A stretch of DNA of 64,000 nt from Dietzia lutea. Lineage in GTDB: Bacteria; Actinomycetota; Actinomycetes; Mycobacteriales; Mycobacteriaceae. Where the stretch lies: the NCBI RefSeq assembly GCF_003096075.1, contig NZ_CP015449.1, forward strand, positions 2,783,001-2,847,000. The letters run 5' to 3'. Positions 43,101-52,087 of this stretch are shown here, in pieces. Position numbers and translations under genes: made by a program. How positions within the stretch are numbered: position 1 is the stretch's first letter; each line of letters starts with the position of its first letter. The notes under the pieces were generated by a model. That model had not been told where the DNA came from, did no database searches, and worked only from the letters and a program-made list of their open reading frames with translations.

Positions 43101-44351
43101 ATGGACGGGATGACGACGGACGCTCTCGCCGAGTCGGGACGCGAGGATCGACTCAAGGCGGCGTGGGCCGAGATGTTGGAGGATTCCGACCGCATCGCGG
43201 ACGAGATCTCCGCCACGATGGTCGCCAAGGACTCGGTCTCCGGTTGGTCGACCCCGGAGTTGCGGGCCGTGCTGCGGCGTAGCATCCGCGAGCACGTCCG
43301 GCGGGGACTGAAGCGGCTCGGCGGCCAGGTCGACGACGCGGGGCGCGAGGTCAGGGTGGCCGACGTGTGGCGGGCGACAGGCATTGAGCGGGCGCGCCAG
43401 GGCGTACCCCTGGAGGCGGTGCTGTCCGCGTACACCACCGGAAACCTGGCCCTGTGGGAGGCCATGACTGAGCGTGTGCGGGAGGGTCGGGCCGACGTCT
43501 CCACCGAGGAGCTGTTGGCCGCAGGCCGCCGGCTGTGGCGGGACCTCGGGATCCAGAGCGAGGTGATGAGCGAGGCCTACCGCCGTGAGGTCGCCAGGCA
43601 GGAGTTGCGGGACCTGCGTCGGCAGGAGAACTACCTCGCCGGCCTGCTCGAAGGCCGGGCCTCGAGTCCGGAGTTCGCCACCCAGGCCGAGGAGATACTG
43701 GGCATCCGTCCCAACGTTCCCCTCGCGTGCGTCGTCGCGATCCTGGAGGACACGCGCAGCGAACCCCTGCGCCACCCCGAGGACCGCGTCGAGCGGATGG
43801 GCGGGACCTCCCGGTGGGGCGTGCGCGACGGCGCCCTCTACGGCGTGGTCACTCTCCAGGGCGTCGACGAGGCGTGGCTGACTGATGTGCTCCGCCCGGC
43901 GGTCGCAGGCCGAGTCGGCGTGGCCCTGGCACGCCACGGTATGGCGGGGACCGCCGCCGCGTTCCGGCTCGCCGCACGCGCCGCGGCCACGCTCTCGGCA
44001 GGCGAGCAGCGTCTCGTGTGGGCCTCGGCCCGGCTGCCGGAGCTTCTGCTCGAGACGAGCCCCGAGGTCGGGGCGATGATCGAGGAACAGGTGCTCGGCC
44101 CGGTACTGGCGTTGCCGGATCACCAGCGCACGACGCTGCTGGAGACCCTCCGGGCGTTGCTGCGCCACGGCGGCTCGGCCACGTCCGCGGCCGGGGAGCT
44201 GTTCTGCCACCGCAACACCGTGATGTATCGCAGCCGTCAGCTGGTGGGGCTGACCGGCTGCGACCTGCAGGAGCCGCGCGGCAGGCTGTTGCTCGAGCTC
44301 GCGATCATCGCCCATGACCTCGCCGTGGCCTCCGGCAGGGGTGGGGCCTGA
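43101..44351 (+). CDS. PucR/CdaR-family transcriptional regulator
   Basis: A 416-residue regulator with a helical N-terminal sensor domain (RsbT co-antagonist-like, about residues 20-160), a middle GGDEF-like degenerate region, and the C-terminal PucR helix-turn-helix ALLRHGGSATSAAGELFCHR then NTVMYRSRQLVGLTG. Family members control use of purines, amino or organic acids. It is divergent from the liv operon, which it most likely activates. TCTGGAGAA precedes the ATG. Confidence 0.9.
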   Translation: MDGMTTDALAESGREDRLKAAWAEMLEDSDRIADEISATMVAKDSVSGWSTPELRAVLRRSIREHVRRGLKRLGGQVDDAGREVRVADVWRATGIERARQGVPLEAVLSAYTTGNLALWEAMTERVREGRADVSTEELLAAGRRLWRDLGIQSEVMSEAYRREVARQELRDLRRQENYLAGLLEGRASSPEFATQAEEILGIRPNVPLACVVAILEDTRSEPLRHPEDRVERMGGTSRWGVRDGALYGVVTLQGVDEAWLTDVLRPAVAGRVGVALARHGMAGTAAAFRLAARAAATLSAGEQRLVWASARLPELLLETSPEVGAMIEEQVLGPVLALPDHQRTTLLETLRALLRHGGSATSAAGELFCHRNTVMYRSRQLVGLTGCDLQEPRGRLLLELAIIAHDLAVASGRGGA

Positions 44352-44357
44352 CGCCCG

Positions 44358-44394
44358 GTGCGCTGCCGGGGATCCCGGTTCACCGGCAGCGCAC
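44358..44394. terminator. Bidirectional terminator
   Basis: GTGCGCTGCCGG (44358-44369) and CCGGCAGCGCAC (44383-44394) form a perfect 12-base stem between the convergent pucR-type and acyl-CoA ligase genes. Confidence 0.88.
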
Positions 44395-44401
44395 GACGAG
44401 T

Positions 44402-45901
44402 TCAGTGGGCGAGCCGGGCCCGCAACTCCCGCTTGAGGATCTTCTGGGAAGGCCCCATCGGGAGTTCCGGGAGGAGATGGACCACTCGGGGGTACTTGTG
44501 GTGGGCCAGGTGCTCCCTGGCCCAGGCGACGAACTGGTCGGAGTCGACGTCGCTCCCGGGCTTCGGGACGATGGCGGCGCAGACCTCCTCGCCCCGCTCG
44601 GGATCGGGGACGCCGATGACGGCGACCTGGTCGACACTCGGATGCCGGGCGAGCACCTCTTCGACCTCTCGCGGGTACACGTTGTAGCCGCTACGGATGA
44701 TGAGATCTTTACTCCGGTCGACCACGGTGACGAACCCCTCGCGGTCCTTGGTACCGATGTCGCCGGTGCGGAACCAGCCGTCGACCATGACCTCGGCGGT
44801 GGCGTCGGGGCGGTCGAGGTAGCCGGCGAAGACGTTGTGCCCGCGGACGACGATCTCTCCGAGCTCTCCTGGCGGCAGCGGCTCGACCCGATCGAGGTCG
44901 GTCGGATCGGTGATCTCGACCTCGACCCCCCAGATCGCGTGCCCCACCGTGCCCGGTCGGGTACCGAAGATCTGCTGGTTCAACGCGGAGGTCGGCGACG
45001 TCTCCGAGAGCCCGTAGCCCTCGTAGACGGGGGTGTCGAAGACCTTCTCGACCTCCTCCAGAACGGCCACCGGCATCGCTGCGCCGCCCGAGGTACACGA
45101 CCTCAGCCGCGGCAGCTCGGCGGTTCCGTCGACAGCCCGGAGCAGCTGGATGAACATCGTCGGGACGCCGAGGAAACGGGTCACCCGCTCGCGCACCATG
45201 ATCTCCAGCGCCGCGGCGGCGTCGAAGCGCGGCTGTAGGATCAGCGTGCCGCCGACACGGAAGGTCGCGCCCATCACGGCGCTCTGCCCGAAGATGTGGA
45301 AGAGCGGCAGAACTCCCATGACGACGTCATCCGGCGACAGCCCGTTGCCGTCGAAGGCGTTGGTGGTCGCGTTCATCACCAGGTTGAGATGGGTGAGCAT
45401 GGCGCCCTTGGGCGCTCCCGTGGTCCCGCTGGTGTAGAAGACGACGGCGAGATCCTCGGCCTGTCGCGTGATGAAGGTCGGCAAGGGCTCGCTGGCCCCG
45501 TCGAGCTCGTCGACGTCGTACGCCTCGGCACCGGTAGCCCGGGCGACGCCGGCCGCGGTGGCGGCGAGTGCTGCGTGGTAGACCACCGCGGCGGCACCGG
45601 AGTCGCGCACCAGGTGGGCGGCTTCACGTTCCGTGAGGAGCGTCGGCACCGGCACCACGACCGCGCCAGCGGCCAGGATGCCGAAATAGGCCCGCACGAA
45701 GCCGACCACGTTCGGGGCGAGCAGCGCCACGCGGTCACCGGGGCGTACGCCCCGATCCGCGAGGGCCGCCGCGACGCCTCGGGCGTCATGCCACAGCTCC
45801 GCGTACGTGACCCGGGTGTGCCCCTCGACGAGCGCGACGTGGTCGGGTCGGCGACGGGCCGGTTCGGCGAGGAGGGAAACAAGGGAGAGCGCCGTCATCA
45901 C
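44402..45901 (-). CDS. Acyl-CoA ligase (FadD-type, AMP-forming)
   Basis: A 499-residue ANL-superfamily enzyme. The P-loop-like VFYTSGTTGAPKGAML, the acyl/adenylate motif YEGYGLSETSPTSALN, GWFRTGDIGTKD and RSKDLIIRSGYNVYPREVEE are all present. The C-terminal catalytic Lys falls in MGPSQKILKREL. It would activate the imported acid to its CoA ester at the cost of ATP. The start overlaps the stop of the acyl-CoA dehydrogenase gene by four bases. Confidence 0.93.
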   Translation of the reverse strand: MMTALSLVSLLAEPARRRPDHVALVEGHTRVTYAELWHDARGVAAALADRGVRPGDRVALLAPNVVGFVRAYFGILAAGAVVVPVPTLLTEREAAHLVRDSGAAAVVYHAALAATAAGVARATGAEAYDVDELDGASEPLPTFITRQAEDLAVVFYTSGTTGAPKGAMLTHLNLVMNATTNAFDGNGLSPDDVVMGVLPLFHIFGQSAVMGATFRVGGTLILQPRFDAAAALEIMVRERVTRFLGVPTMFIQLLRAVDGTAELPRLRSCTSGGAAMPVAVLEEVEKVFDTPVYEGYGLSETSPTSALNQQIFGTRPGTVGHAIWGVEVEITDPTDLDRVEPLPPGELGEIVVRGHNVFAGYLDRPDATAEVMVDGWFRTGDIGTKDREGFVTVVDRSKDLIIRSGYNVYPREVEEVLARHPSVDQVAVIGVPDPERGEEVCAAIVPKPGSDVDSDQFVAWAREHLAHHKYPRVVHLLPELPMGPSQKILKRELRARLAH

Positions 45902-47055
45902 AGCCCCATGTTCTTGGCGATGATGGTCTTCATGACCTCGCTGGTGCCGCCGTAGATGCGGTTGACGCGGTTGTCGGAGTACAGGCGCGCGATGGGGTAC
46001 TCGTTGATGAAGCCGTAGCCACCGTGGAGCTGCAGGCAGCGGTCGATGACCTCGCCCGCCACCTCGGTGCAGAACAGCTTGGCCGAGGCCGCCTCGGCGG
46101 CCGTCAGCTCACCGGCGTCCAGCGCCTCGAGCGCCCGGTCGGCGACGGCCTGGGCGGCGTCGACCTTCGCCTGGCACGCGGCGAGCTCGAACTTGGTGTT
46201 CTGGAACGACGCGACTGACTTGCCGAACACCTCGCGCTGCTGCGTGTACTCCGTGGCGAAGCGCACGGCGGCAGCGGCCTGGGCGTAGGCGCCGTAGGCG
46301 ATGCCCCAGCGCTCCGAGGGCAGGTTGCGGCCGAGGTAGGAGAAGCCCTGGTTCTCCTCGCCGAGCAGGTCCTCGACAGGGACCCTGACGTCGGTGAAGG
46401 ACAGTTCGGCGGTGTCCGAGGTGCGCAGACCCACCTTGTCGAGCTTGCGTCCGACGGCGTAGCCCTCCGAGTGGGTGTCCACGGCGAACAGCGAGATGCC
46501 GAAGCGACGGTCGTCTTCTCGCGGCGGCGCGGTGCGGGCGCAGACGATGACGCGGTCGGCGTGGACGCCACCCGTGATGAAGGTCTTCGCGCCGTTGAGG
46601 ACGTAGTGCGAGCCGTCCTCGGACAGCTTTGCGGAGCTCTTCATGCCCGCCAGGTCCGAGCCGGTGCCCGGCTCGGTCATGGCCAGGGCCCACATCTCCT
46701 CGCCGGCGACGAACTTGGGGAGGTAGCGCTGCTTCTGCTCGTCGGTCGCGAGCATCTTGAGGTAGGGCAGCGCCAGCAGCACGTGCACACCGGAGCCACC
46801 GAACGAGACGCCGGCACGCATGGTCTCCTCGTACTGGATGGCCTCGAACTTGTGCGACTCGAGCCCGGAGCCGCCGTACTCCTCGGGCACGTTGATGCCG
46901 AACAGTCCCAGATCGGCGAGCTTGTAGTAGAACTCGCGCGGCACGATGCCGGCGTCGAACCACTCCTGGAAGTTCGGGACGACCTCGGCCTCGATGAAGG
47001 CTCGGAGGGTCTGGCGGAACGACTCGTGATCGTCGTCGAAAACGGTGCGGAGCAT
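45898..47055 (-). CDS. Acyl-CoA dehydrogenase, long-chain/isovaleryl-like branch
   Basis: A 385-residue flavoenzyme: MTEPGTGSDLAGMKSSA, LNGAKTFITGGVHADR, LGEENQGFSYLGRNLPSERW, and the C-terminal VNRIYGGTSEVMKTIIAKNM. The Y-G-G-T-S-E form (instead of Y-E-G-T) is that of long-chain dehydrogenases whose catalytic Glu lies elsewhere. It starts at the ATG at 47055 with AGAGAGGAA upstream; the upstream frame extension has no family match. It forms a two-gene operon with the acyl-CoA ligase and is divergent from a TetR gene. Confidence 0.93.
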   Translation of the reverse strand: MLRTVFDDDHESFRQTLRAFIEAEVVPNFQEWFDAGIVPREFYYKLADLGLFGINVPEEYGGSGLESHKFEAIQYEETMRAGVSFGGSGVHVLLALPYLKMLATDEQKQRYLPKFVAGEEMWALAMTEPGTGSDLAGMKSSAKLSEDGSHYVLNGAKTFITGGVHADRVIVCARTAPPREDDRRFGISLFAVDTHSEGYAVGRKLDKVGLRTSDTAELSFTDVRVPVEDLLGEENQGFSYLGRNLPSERWGIAYGAYAQAAAAVRFATEYTQQREVFGKSVASFQNTKFELAACQAKVDAAQAVADRALEALDAGELTAAEAASAKLFCTEVAGEVIDRCLQLHGGYGFINEYPIARLYSDNRVNRIYGGTSEVMKTIIAKNMGL

Positions 47056-47132
47056 TGATTCCTCTCTTCGCGCCCGCGCAGTGCGGAGGGGCGGGCGCAC
47101 AAACCAAACGGCGTTCGATTAAGGCCGACGGT

Positions 47133-47142
47133 ACAGTACTGT
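47133..47142. promoter_or_regulatory. Short palindrome in tetR/acyl-CoA dehydrogenase spacer
   Basis: ACAGTACTGT is a 10-base palindrome in the 123-base divergent spacer and could be the site for the TetR regulator at 47179. Confidence 0.4.
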
Positions 47143-47178
47143 GCGCTGGGTCACTGAAAATTCGCGAAGGAGAGGGTG

Positions 47179-47865
47179 ATGGGCCGACCGCACGTGGCAA
47201 AACTCGACCAGCCACGTATCCGCGCCGCCGCGCTCGCCCTCGTAGACGCCGAGGGCCTCGAGGGTATGAGCATGCGCCGGCTGGCCGCCGCGCTCGACGT
47301 CACGCCGGCCTCGTTGTATTTCCACTACGCGACCAAGGACGAGTTGCTCGACGCGGTCACGGCCGAGGTGCTCGCCGACGTCGATACCTCCGGGTTCGAG
47401 CTGGGATGGGAGGCCGGCCTCCGGTCGTGGACGCGCTCGTTGCGCGCGGCGCTCGCCGCTCATCCGCGGCTGGTGTCGGTGATCTCTCCGTCACCGGGGC
47501 GCCGGGCGGACTCTTTGCAGCGGGCGGAGGAGGTGCACGGCGGGTTGGTCGAGAACGGCTGGCCGCCCCGGGAAGCGACCATGATCGGCGCTGCGGGCAA
47601 GTACCTGGTGTTCGGTGCAGCGATGGGGTCGTTCGCATTGGGCTTCGCCGACGACCCGCAGGTGTACGCCGACCGCTACCCGCACCTGGAATCGGCGCAC
47701 AAGCTAGCCGACCGTGCCGCACAAGTCGACCACGAGAGCTTCGAGTTCGCACTCGACAACCTCATCGTCGGCCTGCGCGAGCGGTTCGAGCACGTAGCGG
47801 TGTCGCGACGCCGGGGCCCCGATCGCCCCGGGTCGGAGGGAGGCTCTGACTCCAGGGACGGATGA
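47179..47865 (+). CDS. TetR-family transcriptional regulator
   Basis: A 228-residue TetR protein: LALVDAEGLEGMSMRRLAAA then TPASLYFHYATKDELLDAVT. The TetR_C-type ligand half contains IGAAGKYLVFGAAMGSFALG. It is divergent from the acyl-CoA dehydrogenase/ligase operon, which it probably represses until an acyl-CoA accumulates. The ATG at 47179 is preferred over the adjacent GTG at 47176 because GAAGGAGAGG lies at proper distance. The last 25 residues are Arg/Gly/Ser-rich. Confidence 0.9.
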   Translation: MGRPHVAKLDQPRIRAAALALVDAEGLEGMSMRRLAAALDVTPASLYFHYATKDELLDAVTAEVLADVDTSGFELGWEAGLRSWTRSLRAALAAHPRLVSVISPSPGRRADSLQRAEEVHGGLVENGWPPREATMIGAAGKYLVFGAAMGSFALGFADDPQVYADRYPHLESAHKLADRAAQVDHESFEFALDNLIVGLRERFEHVAVSRRRGPDRPGSEGGSDSRDG

Positions 47866-48002
47866 TGAGGTTCACGGCAGCAGCGAGGGAGCGCGCCGTC
47901 GAGCCTCCGGGTCGCACTGGCTAGCAACCCGCCGCGGCCTACGGCGCGCCCGCGCCTCACTCCTCACACAGACAAGACGGATGACCGACCGGGTCGAGGT
48001 CC

Positions 48003-48262
48003 ACCACGACGACGACGAGCGCCACCACCCCCACCCGACCCGCGAACCCAGGGCCCGCGGGACTAGCAGCGTCAGCCCGCGCTGGAGCGGAGGCACCCTC
48101 CGAGGGCCGCCCCTCACTGCTAGCGTGACGAATCCGCGCCCGCGGTCGAGGAGTTCCGCGGATCTCCCGCGGTGGGGCGACGGCTCCACCGGAGAAGAAC
48201 CCATCAGTGAGTGGACCACTGACGCGATCCTCTGGTGGCTCTACGGGCGTTCACCCTCATAG
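48003..48262 (+). pseudogene. Internally deleted copy of the 27153 secreted-protein gene
   Basis: Bases 48003-48157 match the leader block 26998-27151. The sequence then jumps directly to GGATCTCCCGCGG and matches the 3' end of the intact gene up to its stop at 48262. Relative to the intact copy, 381 bases are missing, including the start codon, signal peptide and both cysteines; 33 codons of the C-terminus remain, ending WWLYGRSPS. It cannot give the original secreted protein. Confidence 0.85.
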
Positions 48263-48327
48263 CCGCGCGCATCAGCGCCCGCCCCGCCGCTGAGCCGAAA
48301 CCCCAGGACAGGCTGCGGGAGTAGCGA

Positions 48328-48582
48328 TTACCGCACTTGTTCGTAGTAGCCGACGCCGACGCATCCGTCGTAGCGCCACGCGCCGCCGGTCCAGGTGAAG
48401 CGGTGGATAGTGGGGTCGCCGCCGCCCTGGTAGTAGGCCTGCTCGCCCTCGGTCCCCTGATGGGTCGGCTCGGGCGGCAAGTTATAGGCGTTGGCCGTGC
48501 CCGCTCCCGCCAGAGCGATGCCGGTGGCCGTGGCCGCGGCCAGTAGCCCTCCCGCCAGTGCCCGTCGAATCCTGCTGGTCAT
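48328..48582 (-). CDS. Small secreted protein
   Basis: An 84-residue exported protein. A twin-arginine-poor signal peptide (SRIRRALAGGLLAAATATGI) ends near GTANA. The mature 52 residues are Gly/Tyr/Trp-rich (AYYQGGGDP, TWTGGAWRYDGCVGVGYY) with a single Cys. No family is known to me. GGAGG lies close to the ATG. Confidence 0.7.
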   Translation of the reverse strand: MTSRIRRALAGGLLAAATATGIALAGAGTANAYNLPPEPTHQGTEGEQAYYQGGGDPTIHRFTWTGGAWRYDGCVGVGYYEQVR

Positions 48583-48888
48583 AGTGCCCTCCTGGTGACT
48601 GGTGCTTCCACCGCCCAGTGTCTCGGCGCCGATCGGCCCCGGGTACCCGTAGCGCTACGGGTTTACGCAGCGCCGCGCGGACGGCGGAGCGTCGCCGGAT
48701 AAGAGAGGGGTCACCGTGGGGTGGCGGGGGAAGACCGCGGGACGACGACGACAAGGCCATCCCCACCCGCGCCCCGCATCACTCGCCGAGGCGGGACGTG
48801 CTGAGAGGGTCATCGACGTGGAGCCCCGCGATCGCCGGACGTGCCGCCTGCCCGGGCCACCGCGTCGCCCGGCGCGCTCCGCGCGGTC
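48583..48888. other. Intergenic, no gene recognised
   Basis: About 300 GC-rich bases between two leftward genes. Frames here are open by composition only. I see no hairpin or repeat that I can support. Confidence 0.4.
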
Positions 48889-49278
48889 TCACTCCTCGCA
48901 GAGGCAGAACGGGTGCCCGACGGGGTCGAGGTACACCACAAAGCGCCCGTCGAGGCTGGGCTGGTGATCGTGCCGCCGCGCGCCGGCGGCGAGGACAGAT
49001 GGCTCCGAGTCCACGATCGAGTTCACGTGGAAGTCGAGGTGCACCTGCGCGGGGACCGGGCCGTCCGGCCAGGTGGGCGCGCGGAAGTCGGGGACGGTCT
49101 GGCAGGCGAGCGCGAGCGCGCCCGACTCACCTTCTGGCGGCAGGACGTCGACCCAGTCCGGGTTCTGTTCGCCGCCATTTATCCGCCAGCCGAGCATCGA
49201 CGCGTAGAACTCGGCGAGCTCACGCGCGTTAGGACAGTCGAGGGCGACGACCACACGCCGCGCGCTGATGCCAGCCAT
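48889..49278 (-). CDS. VOC-family (glyoxalase-like) protein
   Basis: A 129-residue single-domain VOC protein: VVVALDCPNARELAEFYASM, QVHLDFHVNSI and the final FVVYLDPVGHPFCLC. This is the glyoxalase-like fold used by resistance proteins, isomerases and dioxygenase-like enzymes; small actinobacterial members of this kind are usually of unknown substrate. It probably works as a dimer. It is a single gene. Confidence 0.87.
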   Translation of the reverse strand: MAGISARRVVVALDCPNARELAEFYASMLGWRINGGEQNPDWVDVLPPEGESGALALACQTVPDFRAPTWPDGPVPAQVHLDFHVNSIVDSEPSVLAAGARRHDHQPSLDGRFVVYLDPVGHPFCLCEE

Positions 49279-49483
49279 GGCATCACGCTACGACCGAAAC
49301 GGGGACTCTGCGGGCGGATCGCCTCTTCAGTCTCCCGGAGCCGTGTCGGGCAAGGAAGCGCGAATCCTCTCGAAACAGTTTGAATTGTATAGCGCGCGTC
49401 GGGCGTAACTCTGACCAGCAGATATACGAGCAGTACCTCGGAGCGGCCATCGAGTAACTGAGCTGCGTTAGCTAGCTAAATAT

Positions 49484-50542
49484 TCACTTCCATAGTTGCG
49501 CCGATTCAGCGTCGTAAAACGCAACGTCGAGCGAGACATTCGGCTTAACGGACTTCCTATCAGAGACAAGACGGTTAGCAGCCTTCACTGTCTGCTGGTT
49601 AGCGGGAGAAGATGGATCCCCAAAGATCGAAACAGCGACTCTCTTGATATTAGACTTCACGATCGCACTAGTTATATGTGCATCATTCTCCCCGAACGAT
49701 AGACCGTAGGCCAGCAGGCCGCCGCCGACCGCAGCCAGCGACCTAAGCCCCTTAGACAAGTAGTCGCTCGTCTGAATCTTAGCTAGCTTGTCAGTACTAG
49801 TTCCCTCGGTGACAATTAGCGGAAAATTATTTCGACTGAGCTGGTATCGAATCTGGTCAATGAGCGCAACGTCTGTACGAACCCACGTCAATTTTTGAAG
49901 CTGAGCACTAGCGATGTCGCGGTAAAGATGCAGCGCCCCGTGCAAGTAGTAGATCGTCTGATTATGAGGATTTAAATAGTCCCAAATGACGTACTCAGCA
50001 CCCTGCTCCAGGCCGCGAAATCCGTCGTCGCTCTCCACGAAACTTCCCACTTCGCCAGCGCGCATAAGCGCCCAGTAGAGAAGGAGGTCGTAATTCGCAG
50101 TGAAGACCTTCGAGTGCGGTTTAATGAAGCCCACCACTCTGCTATACGCTTCGTCGGAGATTCTATTCGGCCGCTCTGGATGAAGTTCTGCCAGCGTAGT
50201 TGCCAATAGCTCTTTCAGAGCGTCCGATTCCTTACGGAGAACACTGATCTCGATAGCGTAGCGACTAGCGTCGAGCATTTCGAGCGTTGTCGCCGCGTCC
50301 ATCATCTTTCGAATAACCACTTCGAAGTCGCAGGTTTCGAACCGCGTGAAGAAGCTTTCCGCCATCGAGCTTACTCGGTGGCGATCCCGAGCATGTTCCA
50401 ACAGCGCACCGTACGAAAACCGGTCTTTGTCGTATGCGACGCTGAAGCCATTTCCCAGCAAGAGATGCGGCTTGGTCTTCGCAGGGGTGCCGTCAACCCA
50501 CTTGTATGCAGCTTCATAATCGAGAATCTCAACGCTCATCAT
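49484..50542 (-). CDS. DUF4917 family protein, SIR2-like NAD-binding fold
   Basis: A 352-residue soluble protein. HLLLGNGFSVAYD (residues 27-38) is the SIR2-type glycine loop, FTANYD (147-152) the TxNYD motif, and YYLHGALHLY (198-207) the His-Gly motif with the presumed catalytic His201. AVGGGLLAYGLSFGENDAHI near the C-terminus is the late Rossmann strand of SIR2-like proteins. I recognise this as DUF4917. SIR2-like proteins often deplete NAD during phage infection. The gene and its flanks (about 49380-50640) are visibly poorer in GC than the surroundings, pointing to recent transfer. It stands alone; no partner gene is seen. Confidence 0.8.
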   Translation of the reverse strand: MMSVEILDYEAAYKWVDGTPAKTKPHLLLGNGFSVAYDKDRFSYGALLEHARDRHRVSSMAESFFTRFETCDFEVVIRKMMDAATTLEMLDASRYAIEISVLRKESDALKELLATTLAELHPERPNRISDEAYSRVVGFIKPHSKVFTANYDLLLYWALMRAGEVGSFVESDDGFRGLEQGAEYVIWDYLNPHNQTIYYLHGALHLYRDIASAQLQKLTWVRTDVALIDQIRYQLSRNNFPLIVTEGTSTDKLAKIQTSDYLSKGLRSLAAVGGGLLAYGLSFGENDAHITSAIVKSNIKRVAVSIFGDPSSPANQQTVKAANRLVSDRKSVKPNVSLDVAFYDAESAQLWK

Positions 50543-51223
50543 TGCAGCCTATACCGGGTCGAGCACTTGTTAACAGCGTGCAGAAGATCCAGCTTCGAAA
50601 GTCGCGGGGATTTCTGAAATGCCAACCGCAAGCACCGATGTCATCAGCGGTTGCCCCTTAGCAGCTTATCGCGCCCCTCGACTCCGCACGCGGGTGTTCG
50701 CGTCCTACGTCTAGCTGCGCGCCTACGACTGGCCACAAGTCGTACGATCCACTGCATCAGCTGCCAGAGCGACGAGTCGACCTGATACCCGAGGAGCTCA
50801 GCCGTGTCCCCGGCGCCCCCATTCGGCGAGCAATCCGCCTCGGTTAAGCGATTGCGGCTGCGAGCAGCGCAGCAGACAAGCTAACGACGGCGCCTCCCTG
50901 GCTGCCGCGTTCGTGAATGGCCCTGCCCGAAACGACCTAAAACGACGTGCCACTTCACCTGACATTCTGAACCTTGGTGAATATGCCACCGTGGAGCGAC
51001 CGCTCTACTCGCGAGGACCCATTCGCGGACTCCCAACCGACGTCGTCGTCCTGTGGCTGACCGGCCAACAACCGCGAGCGCGATCCGTATCGACCGGAGT
51101 GCCGCAAGAATCAGGTGCGCTACACGCAATCGACGCGTCCACCCCTCGACGGACGATCACCTCGTCCCTACCCCGCGCGACCCACCCCTCGATGTGCGGC
51201 CGCCGTCCCGAGAGGTGTCCCCC
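50543..51223. other. Intergenic, no convincing gene
   Basis: The first 100 bases share the lower GC of the DUF4917 gene and contain its promoter. Further on, a GTG after GAGGAG near 50803 opens a frame of only 26 codons; I do not call it. The remaining sequence up to 51223 shows no hairpin or family match. Confidence 0.4.
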
Positions 51224-52000
51224 ATGAGCCGCCCGACGTCCGTCTCCCCCACCCATCCCGCGCCGCGCAGCGGCCCGATCCGTCGCGAGCCCGCGCCCGG
51301 CGACCGCAACTCCGTCCCCACCCGACCGCCGACCTCCCGCCCCTGGCAGCTGTGGCGGGTCCTGGCGCTGTCGGCGGCGTTGGTGGCGCTGCTCGTGCTG
51401 CGCGGCGTCGTGCAGGCCACGGCGATCAACCGCTTCCTCACCGACTCGTGGCCGGCGGTCGACGAGGCGGCGGGCCTAGCGGCGTCATCGGCCGGCTGGA
51501 TCATCGACACCTCGTTCGTGGTTGCCACGGCGTGGGCGGCGATCGCGATCTGCACCTTCGCCGGCTCGCGCGCCGGGCGGGCGATATTCACCGCACTTCT
51601 GGCGGGCAGCACGGTCATCGGGCTGTGGAGCGCGGTAGCCCCTCAGGCCGCGGCGCTGGGCAGCGGCGAACTCATCGTGGCCGCCGCGCATCCCACGTTC
51701 ATGTCGCTCACCTCCCTCGCAGTGGCGCTCGTCGGCATCGCGATCCTGGCGCTGCTCTACCGCCCCGACGTCAACGACTACTTCCGCGCCCACTCCCCCG
51801 CCACCACCGGCCAGCGGGACCGCGACCTCCTCGAGCCGACGCTCCCTCAGACCCGCACCGGGGCACCGCTCACGATGAGCAATCCCCCTCAGCCTCGAGC
51901 CACCGACCCGACCGAGCGGATCGACACGACCGCCACCACGAGCCCCGCACCTACCAGCGCCACTCCGTCCCGCGAGGAACCGATCGCACCCGCGATCTGA
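51224..52000 (+). CDS. Four-helix membrane protein with Pro/Thr-rich tail
   Basis: A 258-residue protein with four helices (for example RVLALSAALVALLVLRGVV, SFVVATAWAAIAICTFAG, FTALLAGSTVIGLWSAVAP, LTSLAVALVGIAILALLY). A basic/Pro-rich N-terminus and a long Thr/Pro/Ser-rich C-terminal tail are probably disordered. I recognise no family. A deleted copy of this gene lies at 63500-64000. The ATG at 51224 is chosen because the upstream frame is featureless. Confidence 0.7.
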   Translation: MSRPTSVSPTHPAPRSGPIRREPAPGDRNSVPTRPPTSRPWQLWRVLALSAALVALLVLRGVVQATAINRFLTDSWPAVDEAAGLAASSAGWIIDTSFVVATAWAAIAICTFAGSRAGRAIFTALLAGSTVIGLWSAVAPQAAALGSGELIVAAAHPTFMSLTSLAVALVGIAILALLYRPDVNDYFRAHSPATTGQRDRDLLEPTLPQTRTGAPLTMSNPPQPRATDPTERIDTTATTSPAPTSATPSREEPIAPAI

Positions 52001-52016
52001 CGGGTGAGCGTCGAAA

Positions 52017-52077
52017 AAGGGCGACGACGACGAGCTCCACCACCCCCGACCGACCCGCAACCTCACACGGCCGCGGG
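52017..52077 (+). repeat. GAC-rich intergenic block, third copy
   Basis: GGGCGACGACGACGAGC, CCACCACCCCCGACC, GACCCGC matches the start of the blocks at 26998 and 48003. Here it lies between convergent genes, so it is not linked to a leader. Confidence 0.55.
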
Positions 52078-52087
52078 TCTGGCCGCG

